Shown piece by piece: positions 7,747-15,455 of a stretch of DNA of 64,000 bases. Below the pieces are notes generated by a model that saw only the letters and a program-made list of their open reading frames with translations, was not told the DNA's origin and did no database searches. How positions within the stretch are numbered: the first letter of the stretch is position 1; each line of letters starts with the position of its first letter. Both the position numbers and the translations under genes were made by a program. Origin of the DNA: Anaerocaecibacter muris (GTDB lineage Bacteria > Bacillota > Clostridia > Christensenellales > Pumilibacteraceae); NCBI RefSeq assembly GCF_943192945.1, contig NZ_CALPCE010000004.1, forward strand, positions 124,001-188,000, given 5' to 3'.

Positions 7747-8211
7747 TTAATCGTAGTCTTCGTCGGATTCGTAGTCGTTATAATCGTAATCTTCTTCATC
7801 ATCGTCATATTCATCGTTCGTGTTTATGTGGTAGCATTCGGAGCCTACTTTTATATCGAACTCACCGTCCTCGGCTGTGAATGTCGCGGTCATCGCTCTT
7901 ACGAATCGTCCGAGCTTATCGAGTTCATAAGGGTTTCTCTTTTCGCAGAGCTCATACGGCAGGATGCCTATCGTTCCCGAATCGACGCCGTAGCAATGTC
8001 CGAATTGGTCTTCGTATTCGCCGTCTCCGTATGCCGTGCCGCCTATGGCGAATCTGTGTCCTCGCAGTTCGTGTGTACCTTCGAAATCGCTATAATCATC
8101 TTTGTGCCATTTGCCGTCGTAGTCTTCGTCGGACATCGCATAGCACACATCGCCGATATAAAACCCTATTGCGCTCTTAAGTGTTGCTTGTACTTTCTTT
8201 TCCGTAGCCAT
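7747..8211 (-). CDS. Acidic phage protein of unknown function
   Basis: The 154-residue protein has an N-terminal domain of about 120 residues (GFYIGDVCYAMSDEDYDGKW, FAIGGTAYGDGEYEDQFGHCYGVDSGTIGILP). A C-terminal tail is made almost wholly of Asp, Glu and Tyr. The FYIGDVCYxxxxxxY pattern recurs in hypothetical phage proteins I have seen, but no function is known to me. The acidic tail could mimic DNA or bind a basic partner; that is speculation. It is the only gene between promoter module B and a hairpin, so it may be a single-gene unit. Confidence 0.6.
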   Translation of the reverse strand: MATEKKVQATLKSAIGFYIGDVCYAMSDEDYDGKWHKDDYSDFEGTHELRGHRFAIGGTAYGDGEYEDQFGHCYGVDSGTIGILPYELCEKRNPYELDKLGRFVRAMTATFTAEDGEFDIKVGSECYHINTNDEYDDDEEDYDYNDYESDEDYD

Positions 8212-8247
8212 TTTTTACTCCTTCGGGCAGGCTTGCCCTTGCTTGAT

Positions 8248-8322
8248 TTTGTAACCAAACAATACCGTAAAACAACGAAAGAGCCCAGCGAAAAACGCCC
8301 AAAACACGAAACTTTTTCAAAG
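8248..8322 (-). promoter_or_regulatory. Phage promoter-like module, copy B
   Basis: GAAAAAGTTT, 18 bases, CGCTGGGCTC, 16 bases, TATTGT, then TGGTTACAAA on the minus strand. The spacing is identical to copies A, C and E. It lies between the terminase large subunit stop and the acidic-protein start. Confidence 0.6.
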
Positions 8323-8332
8323 ATTTTTTTCG

Positions 8333-9883
8333 TTAAATCACGATGATTCCACGGTCGTTGTACACGCTGTCCGCCGTCCCTTGATTGCGAATCGCACGGT
8401 CCAATGCCATAACAAGCGCGACCGCTCCGTCTATCCTTTCGGTTGACTTTTCCTTATCCATCTTTATATTCCCGGCAGGATCGGTGCGCACGAACACGTT
8501 GTCCATCATCCACCGAAGCGGCACGTTGCCGCCGTGCGCTATCTTTTGTTCGAGTACGAGTTTCATCAATTCTTTTGTCGGCGGGCTCATATCTTTGAAT
8601 CCCTGTCCGAACGGCACTACCGTGAATCCCATACCTTCGAGGTTTTGCGTCATTTGCACCGCTCCCCATCTATCGAACGCTATCTCTTTTATGTGGTACT
8701 TTTTGCCGAGTTCCTCTATAAAGTTTTCGATGTAGCCGTAGTGGATCACGTTGCCTTCGGTGGTTATCACTTGCCCCTTGGTTTTCCACACGTCATACGG
8801 AACGTGGTCGCGGCGCACACGCAGTTCTATCGTGTCTTCGGGTATCCAAAAGAACGGCAACACTACATACCTGTCCTCATCGCCTTGCGGCGGAAAGACA
8901 AGCACAAATGCGGTTACGTCGGTACTACTCGAAAGGTCGAGTCCACCATAGCATTCTCGCCCGGCAAGTGCCTCCGCATCGACCGCGAATGCACACTTAT
9001 CCCAAGCGTCCATCGGCATCCATCGAACCGATTGCTTGACCCATTGGTTAAGGCGTAGCTGTCGGAATAGGTTTTCCTCGGCAGGATTGTCCGTTGCCGA
9101 TTCGTATGCGATACGCAACTTGTCAATATCGACTGTTACGCCGAGCGACGGGTTGGCTTTATGCCACACCTTTTCATCGCCCCAATCATCGTCTTCATCC
9201 GCGCCGTATATAACAGGATAAAACGATCTATCGCGCTTGCGACCTGCGAGTATGTCTTTTGCTTTCTGGTGGATTTCCCAACATATTGAGTTGCGATCCG
9301 TGCCTGCCGTGGTTATAAGGAAGAACAGCGGCTGTTTTCGCGCATCACCCGATCCGTGCGTCATGACATCGTAAAGTGCGCGAGTGGGTTGCGCGTGGAG
9401 CTCGTCGAACACCACTCCGTGGACGTTGAGTCCGTGCTTTGTGTAGCTTTCCGCCGACAACACTTGGTAGAACGCATTGAGAGGCTGATATACGAGCCGC
9501 TTTTGGCTCATTATAGGTTTGATGCGTTTCTTTAATGCCGGGCATTGTTCCACCATATTGCAAGCGACATCGAACACGATACTTGCTTGCTGTCGGTCGG
9601 CGGCGCAGCCGTAAACTTCCGCGCCCCATTCTCCATCGCCAGCCAATAAATAAAGCGCGACCGCCGCCGCGATCTCGCTCTTACCCTGCTTTTTAGGTAT
9701 CTCTACATACGCCGTATTATATTGCCTATATCCGTTCTCTTTAACTGTTCCGAACACATCTCGTATGATCTTGTCCTGCCAAGGTAACAGTTCGAACGGC
9801 AATCCGTGCCAAGTGCCTTTTGTGTGCTTGAGCGAATTTATAAAAGCAACGGCGCGGTCGGCGAGTTTTTTGTTATATGCCAT
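8333..9883 (-). CDS. terL: Phage terminase large subunit
   Basis: This 516-residue packaging motor has an N-terminal ATPase and a C-terminal nuclease. VEIPKKQGKSEIAAAVALYLL carries the Walker A-like motif, VVFDELHAQP the Walker B, and LITTAGTDRNS the coupling motif. The nuclease part includes ECYGGLDLSSSTDVTAFVL and IAFDRWGAVQM with acidic metal ligands. The start at 9883 (MAYNKKLADRA) has GGAGGGG upstream, so the 12-residue extension to 9919 is rejected. The usual partner, the small subunit, is about 8.7 kb away at 18544 rather than adjacent. Confidence 0.93.
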   Translation of the reverse strand: MAYNKKLADRAVAFINSLKHTKGTWHGLPFELLPWQDKIIRDVFGTVKENGYRQYNTAYVEIPKKQGKSEIAAAVALYLLAGDGEWGAEVYGCAADRQQASIVFDVACNMVEQCPALKKRIKPIMSQKRLVYQPLNAFYQVLSAESYTKHGLNVHGVVFDELHAQPTRALYDVMTHGSGDARKQPLFFLITTAGTDRNSICWEIHQKAKDILAGRKRDRSFYPVIYGADEDDDWGDEKVWHKANPSLGVTVDIDKLRIAYESATDNPAEENLFRQLRLNQWVKQSVRWMPMDAWDKCAFAVDAEALAGRECYGGLDLSSSTDVTAFVLVFPPQGDEDRYVVLPFFWIPEDTIELRVRRDHVPYDVWKTKGQVITTEGNVIHYGYIENFIEELGKKYHIKEIAFDRWGAVQMTQNLEGMGFTVVPFGQGFKDMSPPTKELMKLVLEQKIAHGGNVPLRWMMDNVFVRTDPAGNIKMDKEKSTERIDGAVALVMALDRAIRNQGTADSVYNDRGIIVI

Positions 9884-9902
9884 TGCCCCTCCGATAAATG
9901 AA

Positions 9903-9924
9903 AAAGAGCGCAGAAGCACTCTTT
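9903..9924 (-). terminator. Hairpin between cyclotransferase and terminase genes
   Basis: On the minus strand AAAGAGTGC pairs with GCGCTCTTT (one G-U) around TTCT, followed by TTCATTT. It lies 25 bases after the cyclotransferase stop and before the terminase ribosome binding site, and may act as a leaky terminator. Confidence 0.5.
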
Positions 9925-9948
9925 CTCGAACACGCTTTTTTTATTGGT

Positions 9949-10383
9949 TTATTTTTGCATTCGTTTTACCGTATCCGCAAGAGCGGTGTATAGGTACTTT
10001 TCGTCGAGTCCGACATCCGCATAGCCGCGTCGAATCGTTCCGTAGTAGTATTCGCTCGGCAAGCAGGGCTCCCCGTCGTTCATAATGTACACCATCGCTT
10101 GCTTGCGCGTACCGTCCATCATTTCCACTTCGACAGTTTCCTTGCGGTACATTCGCGGATACCCTTCGTAGATATCCAAGGCTTTCTCACAAGCAGGTGT
10201 TATTTCCCACACGCCGACGGGCGTTTCCGCGCCCTTTTCGGGTTCTATCGTTGCAACGTGTCGGAATGTCAGTTGGTAGTCTTTGAGTATTCCTTTGCCG
10301 ACCACCTTTGCATTAGGACATCTGTGCGCCATTTGCGTTAGGTTTAGGTTGCTGCCGTATGCTACATAAAGTTTGTTTGCCAT
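9949..10383 (-). CDS. Gamma-glutamylcyclotransferase-like (AIG2/GGCT) protein
   Basis: The 144-residue protein opens KLYVAYGSNLNLTQMAHRCPNA, the YGSNL substrate-binding signature of the GGCT fold, and contains LDIYEGYP, the family's EGxP-type segment with the catalytic Glu region. Members release 5-oxoproline from gamma-glutamyl amines. It follows a putative amidoligase by 39 bases. That pairing is known from phage and bacterial peptide-tagging neighbourhoods, where one enzyme is thought to add amide-linked groups and the other to remove them. The substrate is unknown. Confidence 0.85.
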   Translation of the reverse strand: MANKLYVAYGSNLNLTQMAHRCPNAKVVGKGILKDYQLTFRHVATIEPEKGAETPVGVWEITPACEKALDIYEGYPRMYRKETVEVEMMDGTRKQAMVYIMNDGEPCLPSEYYYGTIRRGYADVGLDEKYLYTALADTVKRMQK

Positions 10384-10422
10384 GATTGTATTCTCCTTTT
10401 TTTTGTTTGCAGTGGCGGTGGC

Positions 10423-11322
10423 TTATGCCGCCACTGCCATCGGTCTGCCGTTTTTGTATCCCGTGTCACCCTCGAAGTTTTTGAGCAACCACATTCTTGC
10501 CGTTTCGAACTCATCACCTATCATGCCGAGCCGCAGTAGCCAGGTGCGAAAGGTGTACTTTTCGTTCGTGCTTGACGTGCGCCTTGCACTTGCTCCGCTT
10601 TGCGTGAGTGCTTGGTGGCATATTGCGAGGCATAATTGTATGTAGGTCTTTATCTTGCCTGCGTGGGTTGTTCCGTTAAAGCATCGGAACTCGATGCCCT
10701 TGCCTTGCCACAGGCTGTGTAAGTTGAGTGCATGGTAGCGGCTGTAGTGGTAGTGATCGTTGCGGTAGCTCCAACCGCCGTACCATAAGTCTTCGATGGC
10801 GGCGGTCGTTTGCGGCTTTCTCTCATTTAACTGTTTGACGAATCGCTCATCATTTTTTTGGCAGTAGTCTTCCTCGCGTGATTTTAGTACACCGAGTGCT
10901 TTGAATAGTAGGTCTTCTTTGCTTGTCATTATATTGACAAGATTGCGTAGGCTTTTTGCCGTTTGCTGCTCCGCACCGACGTGGACGTGTATTCCGCAGC
11001 TTTCGTTGGCTATCGCGCCTTTGTGCCGCAGTTGTCTTACGATTTCCTGTATGTCCGCGATGTCTTCGTATTTGCATATGGGCGTTACGATTTCGCATTT
11101 GTACTCTCCGCTTGCGCTTTCGCCGTTTTTCAGTTCGGCGCGTATGCTACCGTCGCGCATCGCTTTCCACTTTCGTCCCTGTCTGTCGGTTGCCTCATAG
11201 GTGCTGTATCCGCCGCCGACGTAGTATGAACTCGTGCCGAAGTATTCGGCGATTACCCTTGCCGCCGCCTCTCGTGTGATTCCTGTGAGTTCGATCTCGA
11301 TTCCGAAGGTTTGTGTTTTCAT
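10423..11322 (-). CDS. Putative amidoligase (Amidoligase_2 family)
   Basis: This 299-residue protein of the COOH-NH2 ligase superfamily (glutamine-synthetase-like fold) starts at 11322 (MKTQTFGIEIELTGITRE) with AAAGGAG upstream. FGIEIELTG carries paired acidic metal ligands. SCGIHVHVGAEQQTAKSL gives the conserved GIHVHV motif, and GKGIEFRCFNGTTHAGKIK the late FRxFNGT segment. These enzymes are predicted to ligate an amine to a carboxyl group with ATP. It lies behind promoter module C and directly before the cyclotransferase gene. A role in modifying a virion or host protein, or a small molecule, is inferred only. Confidence 0.85.
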   Translation of the reverse strand: MKTQTFGIEIELTGITREAAARVIAEYFGTSSYYVGGGYSTYEATDRQGRKWKAMRDGSIRAELKNGESASGEYKCEIVTPICKYEDIADIQEIVRQLRHKGAIANESCGIHVHVGAEQQTAKSLRNLVNIMTSKEDLLFKALGVLKSREEDYCQKNDERFVKQLNERKPQTTAAIEDLWYGGWSYRNDHYHYSRYHALNLHSLWQGKGIEFRCFNGTTHAGKIKTYIQLCLAICHQALTQSGASARRTSSTNEKYTFRTWLLRLGMIGDEFETARMWLLKNFEGDTGYKNGRPMAVAA

Positions 11323-11359
11323 TTTGCGTGTTCTCCTTTGGGCGTTTTGCCTCGTTTGA

Positions 11360-11433
11360 TTGTAACCAAACAATACCGTAAACACGCCAAAGAGCCCAGC
11401 GAAAACGCGCCCAAAACCGAAACTTTTTCAAAG
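11360..11433 (-). promoter_or_regulatory. Phage promoter-like module, copy C
   Basis: GAAAAAGTTT, 18 bases, CGCTGGGCTC, 16 bases, TATTGT, then TGGTTACAA on the minus strand. It stands directly before the amidoligase gene, and its spacing is identical to copies A, B and E. Confidence 0.6.
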
Positions 11434-11492
11434 AATTTTCAATTATTTTTTCAAAGGATGCCCAATCCCCGAATAATTGTAGTTGCCGCTCT

Positions 11493-11663
11493 TTATAGCC
11501 TGCAATCGGCTTTTATGGCGTCCTTATATTCGGGCAATTCGGTTTCCTTTTTCTTGCATTCCATACAGATGCAGTCCGTATTAAACATCGACATTATGCG
11601 TCCGCCCGACAATTCCTTGCCGCAACGATCGCAATATTTTTGGCTGAAAAATGTATCCATATC
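11493..11663 (-). CDS. Small zinc-ribbon protein
   Basis: The 56-residue protein MDTFFSQKYCDRCGKELSGG... has CDRC and CMEC pairs that could bind one zinc ion. The middle segment RIMSMFNTDCICMECKKKE resembles small proteins often seen in Firmicute mobile elements, of unknown function. The ATG at 11663 is preferred over an upstream TTG at 11684. It overlaps the preceding gene's stop by two bases, so the two are translationally coupled. Confidence 0.65.
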   Translation of the reverse strand, partial: DMDTFFSQKYCDRCGKELSGGRIMSMFNTDCICMECKKKETELPEYKDAIKADCRL

Positions 11664-12027
11664 AATATACCCCGTCCAAATCAATTAGTCTTACCTGTTC
11701 TCTTATCTTAACTAACGCCTCATCGTAATTCCCTTGTTTTACCCTTTTCCACAACGATTTCGTTGCTTCATTGTCATCCAAGGCGTCGGCTACCAATTTC
11801 ATTAAATAATAGATATTTCCGCTTTCCCCTCGGCTTTGAAACCGCACGATCGGCTTTTTTGCTTCCTCTCCTCGCATATGTAAATAGCTTATTATCGTAG
11901 TTACTGATTCGTTGAGGTAGCCTTGTTCTTTCTCTACCTTATAAAAGGCATCGAGCAAGCACTTTGCTGTTTCGTCGCTGATTTGCGTCAGCCCTATTTT
12001 TTCGATGATACTTCCACACTTTTGCAT
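11662..12027 (-). CDS. Hypothetical phage protein, 121 residues
   Basis: The start at 12027 (MQKCGSIIEKIGLTQ) has AAGGAG nine bases upstream; the longer frame to 12123 would read through promoter module D and is rejected. The product is mostly helical (SDETAKCLLDAFYKVEKEQGYL, VTTIISYLHMRGEE), with no recognised domain. It is followed immediately by the zinc-ribbon gene. The transcription unit looks like module D, this gene, then the zinc ribbon. Confidence 0.6.
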   Translation of the reverse strand: MQKCGSIIEKIGLTQISDETAKCLLDAFYKVEKEQGYLNESVTTIISYLHMRGEEAKKPIVRFQSRGESGNIYYLMKLVADALDDNEATKSLWKRVKQGNYDEALVKIREQVRLIDLDGVY

Positions 12028-12054
12028 AGATTGCAACTCCTTTTTGTTTTGTAG

Positions 12055-12114
12055 CACAAACAATACCGTGCTCATCGTAGAAAGTCCAGCGAAAAATCGC
12101 AACAATTTCAAAAG
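12055..12114 (-). promoter_or_regulatory. Phage promoter-like module, diverged copy D
   Basis: The core TTTCGCTGGACTT, 16 bases and TATTGT is retained on the minus strand, with GTGCTACAAA after it. The upstream GAAAAAGTTT box is degenerate (GAAATTGTT). Spacing between the core and the -10-like hexamer equals the other copies. It lies before the gene starting at 12027. Confidence 0.45.
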
Positions 12115-12150
12115 AGCCGACATTTTTTTGTCGACTCTTTTTCGCGGTTT

Positions 12151-12627
12151 TTAATTGTATTGAATGCTGTCCAAGAACTTTTTGACTATGGGCATTTGCA
12201 GGCTATCCTCTACCGCCGCCGTTATCTTTTTCCCTTTGGCTGCCCGGTTATAAACACGAACTTTGAAGAGGTTATCTCCGTTGATTGGCTCTTTTAGAAG
12301 GTAGTGTTCCTCGTATACGTCCATATATTCACCGCTGGTGAAATATGCTGCCTTTGCCGTTCCCTTTCCCCTTGTTACTTCGAACGGCTCGCTTCTTACT
12401 TGCGCACCGTAATCGTGTAATTTAGCCATATCATACGACTCGGGATTCTTGGAGTTTTGTAGTGATATTTCGATGAAGACTCTTCCGTATTTGATGACCT
12501 TATTATCCGATGCGAACCGCACAAGGTTAAACATCGGGTAGCAGTCGTTAAGTACGAGATTGAATCCTTCTGGCATATCGAACGAAACCTCTTTGGAGAT
12601 GAACCGTCCGTTCTTTATCTTAAACAT
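12151..12627 (-). CDS. Hypothetical phage protein, 158 residues
   Basis: The start at 12627 (MFKIKNGRFISKEVSFD) is set by GAGGAGG a few bases upstream; a frame extending to 12690 is rejected. The product is mixed alpha/beta, with FNLVLNDCYPMFNLVRFAS and a Thr/Lys-rich middle (FEVTRGKGTAKAAYFTSG). It has no transmembrane segment or signal, and I do not recognise the family. It overlaps the following 48-residue gene by 8 bases within the small early-type operon controlled from 13015-13066. Confidence 0.55.
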   Translation of the reverse strand: MFKIKNGRFISKEVSFDMPEGFNLVLNDCYPMFNLVRFASDNKVIKYGRVFIEISLQNSKNPESYDMAKLHDYGAQVRSEPFEVTRGKGTAKAAYFTSGEYMDVYEEHYLLKEPINGDNLFKVRVYNRAAKGKKITAAVEDSLQMPIVKKFLDSIQYN

Positions 12628-12766
12628 TAAACACCTCCTCGGTTTCGGCTTTTTGCGGCACAAATCGATATTCTTTTTCTTTTTGCACAAATGCTATTTT
12701 GATAAAATTATATTGCGACATATCGTGTTTACCCGACCCGATTATCGCACCGCTATTACGGTACAT
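12620..12766 (-). CDS. Small phage protein, 48 residues
   Basis: The start at 12766 (MYRNSGAIIGSGKHDMSQYN) is preceded by GGAGGTGGGG, so the longer frame to 12859 is not used. It lies between a 64-residue gene ending at 12769 and the 158-residue gene, with tight packing on both sides. No domain is recognised. Confidence 0.5.
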   Translation of the reverse strand: MYRNSGAIIGSGKHDMSQYNFIKIAFVQKEKEYRFVPQKAETEEVFNV

Positions 12767-12768
12767 AT

Positions 12769-12963
12769 TCACCCCACCTCCGATATTTTCAGTTGGAACT
12801 GTTGGCCGTTTTCGATTGCTATAGAAACGGTATCGGCGGCGGCGGTGAATTCGCCGCAAAAATAGTCTTTAAGCAACGGGAGTATTTCCTGTGCTATGTC
12901 ATGCGAGCTTATCTTCTCTTCTCGCATGGCTTGTCTTGCCGTGTTGTTATGTTCTTTATCCAT
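12769..12963 (-). CDS. Small phage protein, 64 residues
   Basis: This is the first gene of a short minus-strand operon transcribed from a TTGCAC/TATAAT promoter at 13015-13044, with GGAG upstream of its ATG. The protein MDKEHNNTARQAMREEKISS... is acidic and helical, ending in a beta-like QQFQLKISEVG. The function is unknown. Its promoter spacer contains one arm of the inverted repeat next to the divergent repressor gene, so it is probably repressed by that protein. Confidence 0.6.
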   Translation of the reverse strand: MDKEHNNTARQAMREEKISSHDIAQEILPLLKDYFCGEFTAAADTVSIAIENGQQFQLKISEVG

Positions 12964-13014
12964 TTTTTAGTTCTCCAAATTTTCCTTCACCCTTGCGCGC
13001 TCAAGTGTACTTAT

Positions 13015-13044
13015 ATTATAAACTCCCACCTTGGCAGAGTGCAA
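13015..13044 (-). promoter_or_regulatory. Minus-strand promoter TTGCAC-18-TATAAT
   Basis: TTGCAC at 13039-13044 and TATAAT at 13015-13020 are separated by 18 bases on the minus strand. They drive the small genes starting at 12963. The spacer contains the operator arm at 13023-13036. Confidence 0.65.
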
Positions 13045-13066
13045 CTTTTTAGTGCCAACATGGGAG
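13023..13066. promoter_or_regulatory. Inverted-repeat operator beside the two-HTH regulator
   Basis: CTCCCACCTTGGCA (13023-13036) and TGCCAACATGGGAG (13053-13066) form a 14-base inverted repeat with 12 matches, separated by 16 bases. One arm overlaps the spacer of the minus-strand promoter. The other lies 30 bases before the regulator's ATG. It is a good candidate operator for the regulator at 13096. Confidence 0.6.
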
Positions 13067-13095
13067 ATAATATTTTGTAGAAAGAGGACTTATTT

Positions 13096-13539
13096 ATGGA
13101 TAATTTGTCGAAATTCTCTGAACAACTTGATTCGCTTATGTTTGAGCGTGAACTTACGCCATTTCAGCTTGCCCGGATTATTGGAGTTGATGCTACCTGT
13201 ATTGCGCGTTATTTGCATGGTGAACGTAAGCCGTCCGTCGAGAACCTGGTAAAATTGGCTGACTATTTCCAATGCACTACCGATTTTCTTCTTGGGCGCG
13301 AAGACGAAAACTACTGTACTACCTTTTACCCTTGCCCTCCGTTCGCGGAACAGTTATTGATACTCAAGCAACATTTCAACTGTCCGTGGTGGCATTTCTA
13401 TAAAAAGGCACACGTTGCATCATCTCGCCTTTTCGATTGGAAGAATGGTTCTCACATTCCCACGATCGATTCCGTTATTAACCTTGCAAATGGGTTTGAT
13501 TGTACGGTCGATTTTATTATCGGTCGCACAAGGAGCTGA
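13096..13539 (+). CDS. Tandem double-HTH (XRE) repressor
   Basis: The 147-residue protein has two XRE-type helix-turn-helix units. The first is at about residues 20-60 (LTPFQLARIIGVDATCIARYLHGERKPS). The second, more diverged, is at about 85-140 (WWHFYKKAHVASSRLFDWKNGSHIPT). Each is followed by a near-repeat of the same phrase (ADYFQCTTDFLLGR and ANGFDCTVDFIIGR), so the protein arose by internal duplication. It is the only plus-strand gene in the prophage and is divergent from small phage genes across an inverted-repeat operator. AGAGGA precedes the ATG. Its 3' end overlaps the sigma gene's end by 23 bases, tail to tail. Confidence 0.8.
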   Translation: MDNLSKFSEQLDSLMFERELTPFQLARIIGVDATCIARYLHGERKPSVENLVKLADYFQCTTDFLLGREDENYCTTFYPCPPFAEQLLILKQHFNCPWWHFYKKAHVASSRLFDWKNGSHIPTIDSVINLANGFDCTVDFIIGRTRS

Positions 13540-14071
13540 GTTCTTTCCGAAGCCTATACTGTATTTTTTTGATTCGCCGCGAAATGGTTGGTTGCCGTAT
13601 CCCCATCATCGCGGCGATTTCTTTTTGCTTATAGCCTGCGATTACCGCCTGCATTATTTCTCGGTCGGTTTCTGGGAGCTTCTCTATTCTCTCGTCTATT
13701 AAAGACTTTGCGCACTCTTCAAAGCAGTTCGACGGCGTTTCATCCTCGATAACATCGGCATAGCAAAGCGTACTTCCGTCATCGTCTTTGCTTATAGGCG
13801 CATACAGCGATACCTCTTTTCCCCAATATTTACTGATTTTACGTATGTATTGGAGCATTGCATTTTTGATGCACTTCACTGCGTAGGTGCTGAACTTCTT
13901 ACCTTTTTTCTCATCAAAGCTGTCGGCGGCGCGTATAAGTCCTATCATACCCTCCGAAATAATATCGGCCTCGTTTTGAAGAATCAACTCCGTCTTTGTC
14001 AACTGCTTGTAAGCGAGATATACCAGACGTTGGTTCTCGATTACTACTTGGTCACGGGTGTATTGCTCCAT
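13517..14071 (-). CDS. Phage-encoded sigma-70 family RNA polymerase sigma factor
   Basis: The 184-residue protein starts at 14071 (MEQYTRDQVVIENQRLVYL) with GGAGG upstream; longer frames are rejected. Region 2 is clear: NEADIISEGMIGLIRAADSFDE, then KKFSTYAVKCIKNAMLQYIRK. Region 4 carries an HTH: LPETDREIMQAVIAGYKQKEIAAMMGIRQPTISRRI. It probably redirects host RNA polymerase to phage promoters, with the repeated modules at 6241, 8248, 11360, 12055 and 19625 as candidate targets. The start lies inside the S-adenosylmethionine synthetase gene (20-base overlap), so the two are co-expressed. Confidence 0.85.
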   Translation of the reverse strand: MEQYTRDQVVIENQRLVYLAYKQLTKTELILQNEADIISEGMIGLIRAADSFDEKKGKKFSTYAVKCIKNAMLQYIRKISKYWGKEVSLYAPISKDDDGSTLCYADVIEDETPSNCFEECAKSLIDERIEKLPETDREIMQAVIAGYKQKEIAAMMGIRQPTISRRIKKIQYRLRKELSSLCDR

Positions 14072-15170
14072 ATAATGCCTCCGCTTTGTCCGTATTCTCC
14101 CATGCGAGGTAGTCTTTGCCGAAATGGCCGCCCACTGCGGTTTGTGCAAAGACCGGGCGGCGGAGGTCGAGTTTCTCGATCGCGCCTGCGACCGATAGGT
14201 CAAACACCTTCGCCACCGCCTCGGCAATAAACTTTTCGTTGACCGATCCCGTATAGAATGTGTTTATATCCACTGCTGTCGGATGCGGAACACCTATCGC
14301 ATAGGACAGCGCGACCTCAACCTTTTCGGCAAGCCGAGCTGCGACTATGTTTTTGGCGATATACCTTGCGAGGTACGCACCGCTACGATCCACCTTGCTT
14401 GCGTCCTTGCCCGACATGGCACCTCCGCCGTGATGTGCTATTCCACCGTAGCTGTCGACCATAAGTTTGCGCCCGGTCAGTCCCGTATCCGCCTCGAATC
14501 CGCCAAGCACGAATCGCCCCGACGGATTTATGAGGATTTCAGCATCCGACAAGTCGTAGTCCGCTAACACATACCCGATGACATTATGCCGTATCTCGGC
14601 TTTCAGCACATCAAAGTCTTTTTGTTCGGTATGCTGTGCGGACACAATGACCGATGTGATTTTGTCGAACTTATCTCCGACATACTGCACCGACACTTGA
14701 CTCTTTCCGTCGGGCTGCAGTCCTTTGATGATTCCTTTACGCCGACACTCTTCCAGGCGATCGGTGAGCCGATGCGCGAGTTCTATCGGGAGCGGCATAT
14801 AGTTTTCCGTTTCGTTGGTCGCATAGCCGTATACTATGCCCTGATCGCCTGCGCCCAATTCCGTTCCGTCTACGGCGGCGGCTATATCTCCGCTTTGTTC
14901 GTGGACGCATACCTCGACCTCTATGTTCGTCGTATCGTAACCGACCTGCGCCATAACCGAACGCGCTATGTATTCATAGTCCTCGTCGGCTGCGGTCGTT
15001 ATCTCGCCGCTGATGAAGCACTTATTGTGCGCCAACATAACCTCGCAAGCCACACGGCTGTTCTCGTCCTGCTCCAAGCATTCGTCAAGAATGCTGTCGG
15101 CAATGAGGTCGGCAAGTTTATCGGGATGTCCGCTCGTTACGGACTCGGCTGTGTAAATGCGTTTCGTCAT
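14052..15170 (-). CDS. metK: S-adenosylmethionine synthetase, phage-borne
   Basis: This 372-residue, full-length enzyme makes S-adenosylmethionine from methionine and ATP. Diagnostic parts are ESVTSGHPDKLADLIADSILD, GAGDQGIVYGYA, FVLGGFEADTGLTGRK and the phosphate-loop-like GGGAMSGKDASKVDRSGAY. All key motifs look intact. It sits inside the phage cargo, next to a PP-loop protein and two DNA methyltransferases, with a third methyltransferase farther left. It therefore probably boosts methyl-donor supply during infection or offsets host depletion. AAGGAG precedes the ATG. The upstream leader contains GC-rich alternative helices. Confidence 0.93.
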   Translation of the reverse strand: MTKRIYTAESVTSGHPDKLADLIADSILDECLEQDENSRVACEVMLAHNKCFISGEITTAADEDYEYIARSVMAQVGYDTTNIEVEVCVHEQSGDIAAAVDGTELGAGDQGIVYGYATNETENYMPLPIELAHRLTDRLEECRRKGIIKGLQPDGKSQVSVQYVGDKFDKITSVIVSAQHTEQKDFDVLKAEIRHNVIGYVLADYDLSDAEILINPSGRFVLGGFEADTGLTGRKLMVDSYGGIAHHGGGAMSGKDASKVDRSGAYLARYIAKNIVAARLAEKVEVALSYAIGVPHPTAVDINTFYTGSVNEKFIAEAVAKVFDLSVAGAIEKLDLRRPVFAQTAVGGHFGKDYLAWENTDKAEALYGAIHP

Positions 15171-15305
15171 ATTTTCTCCTTGACTTTCTATGTTATTTTT
15201 GATACTATTTTATTGAGCCGTTGCGTCAGCACCCCCACGGCTTGCCAGACGCCATTTGTCCATTAGGACGGGTAAACGAAATAAAGCAAAAGGGGGTATT
15301 GCGTA
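15171..15305 (-). promoter_or_regulatory. Structured leader of the phage metK gene
   Basis: On the minus strand, GCGTC pairs with GACGC, and AGCCGT pairs with ACGGCT. The two pairings interleave between about 15215 and 15255. A GGGGG run between them could also pair with CCCCC near 15292. I do not recognise a known SAM riboswitch consensus. A regulatory RNA element is possible but unproven. Confidence 0.3.
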
Positions 15306-15423
15306 TGATAATTTCAATCTTTATTCTGTTTTCTTTGATTTACATTTTTAAAATCAATTTCTTGGAAGTATTAACTTTGACATTTTCATTAAAATTATCG
15401 TTTACCCCCAAAGTGTTTTTATC

Positions 15424-15455
15424 GCCGCATTATAGCGGCGTTTTATTTATATCTT
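15424..15455 (+). terminator. Plus-strand hairpin over the end of the PP-loop gene
   Basis: CGCCGC and GCGGCG form a hairpin with a short AT-rich loop, followed by TTTTATTTATAT on the plus strand. It covers the stop region of the minus-strand PP-loop gene. It would stop plus-strand transcripts, such as antisense reading from the 13-kb repressor; on the minus strand no T-run follows. Confidence 0.5.

Noticed and set aside
15215-15255. Compact H-type pseudoknot like SAM-II or SAM-V riboswitches
   Set aside because: The second loop is nine bases and the third only one, which does not suit a stacked H-type pseudoknot; alternative helices are more likely.
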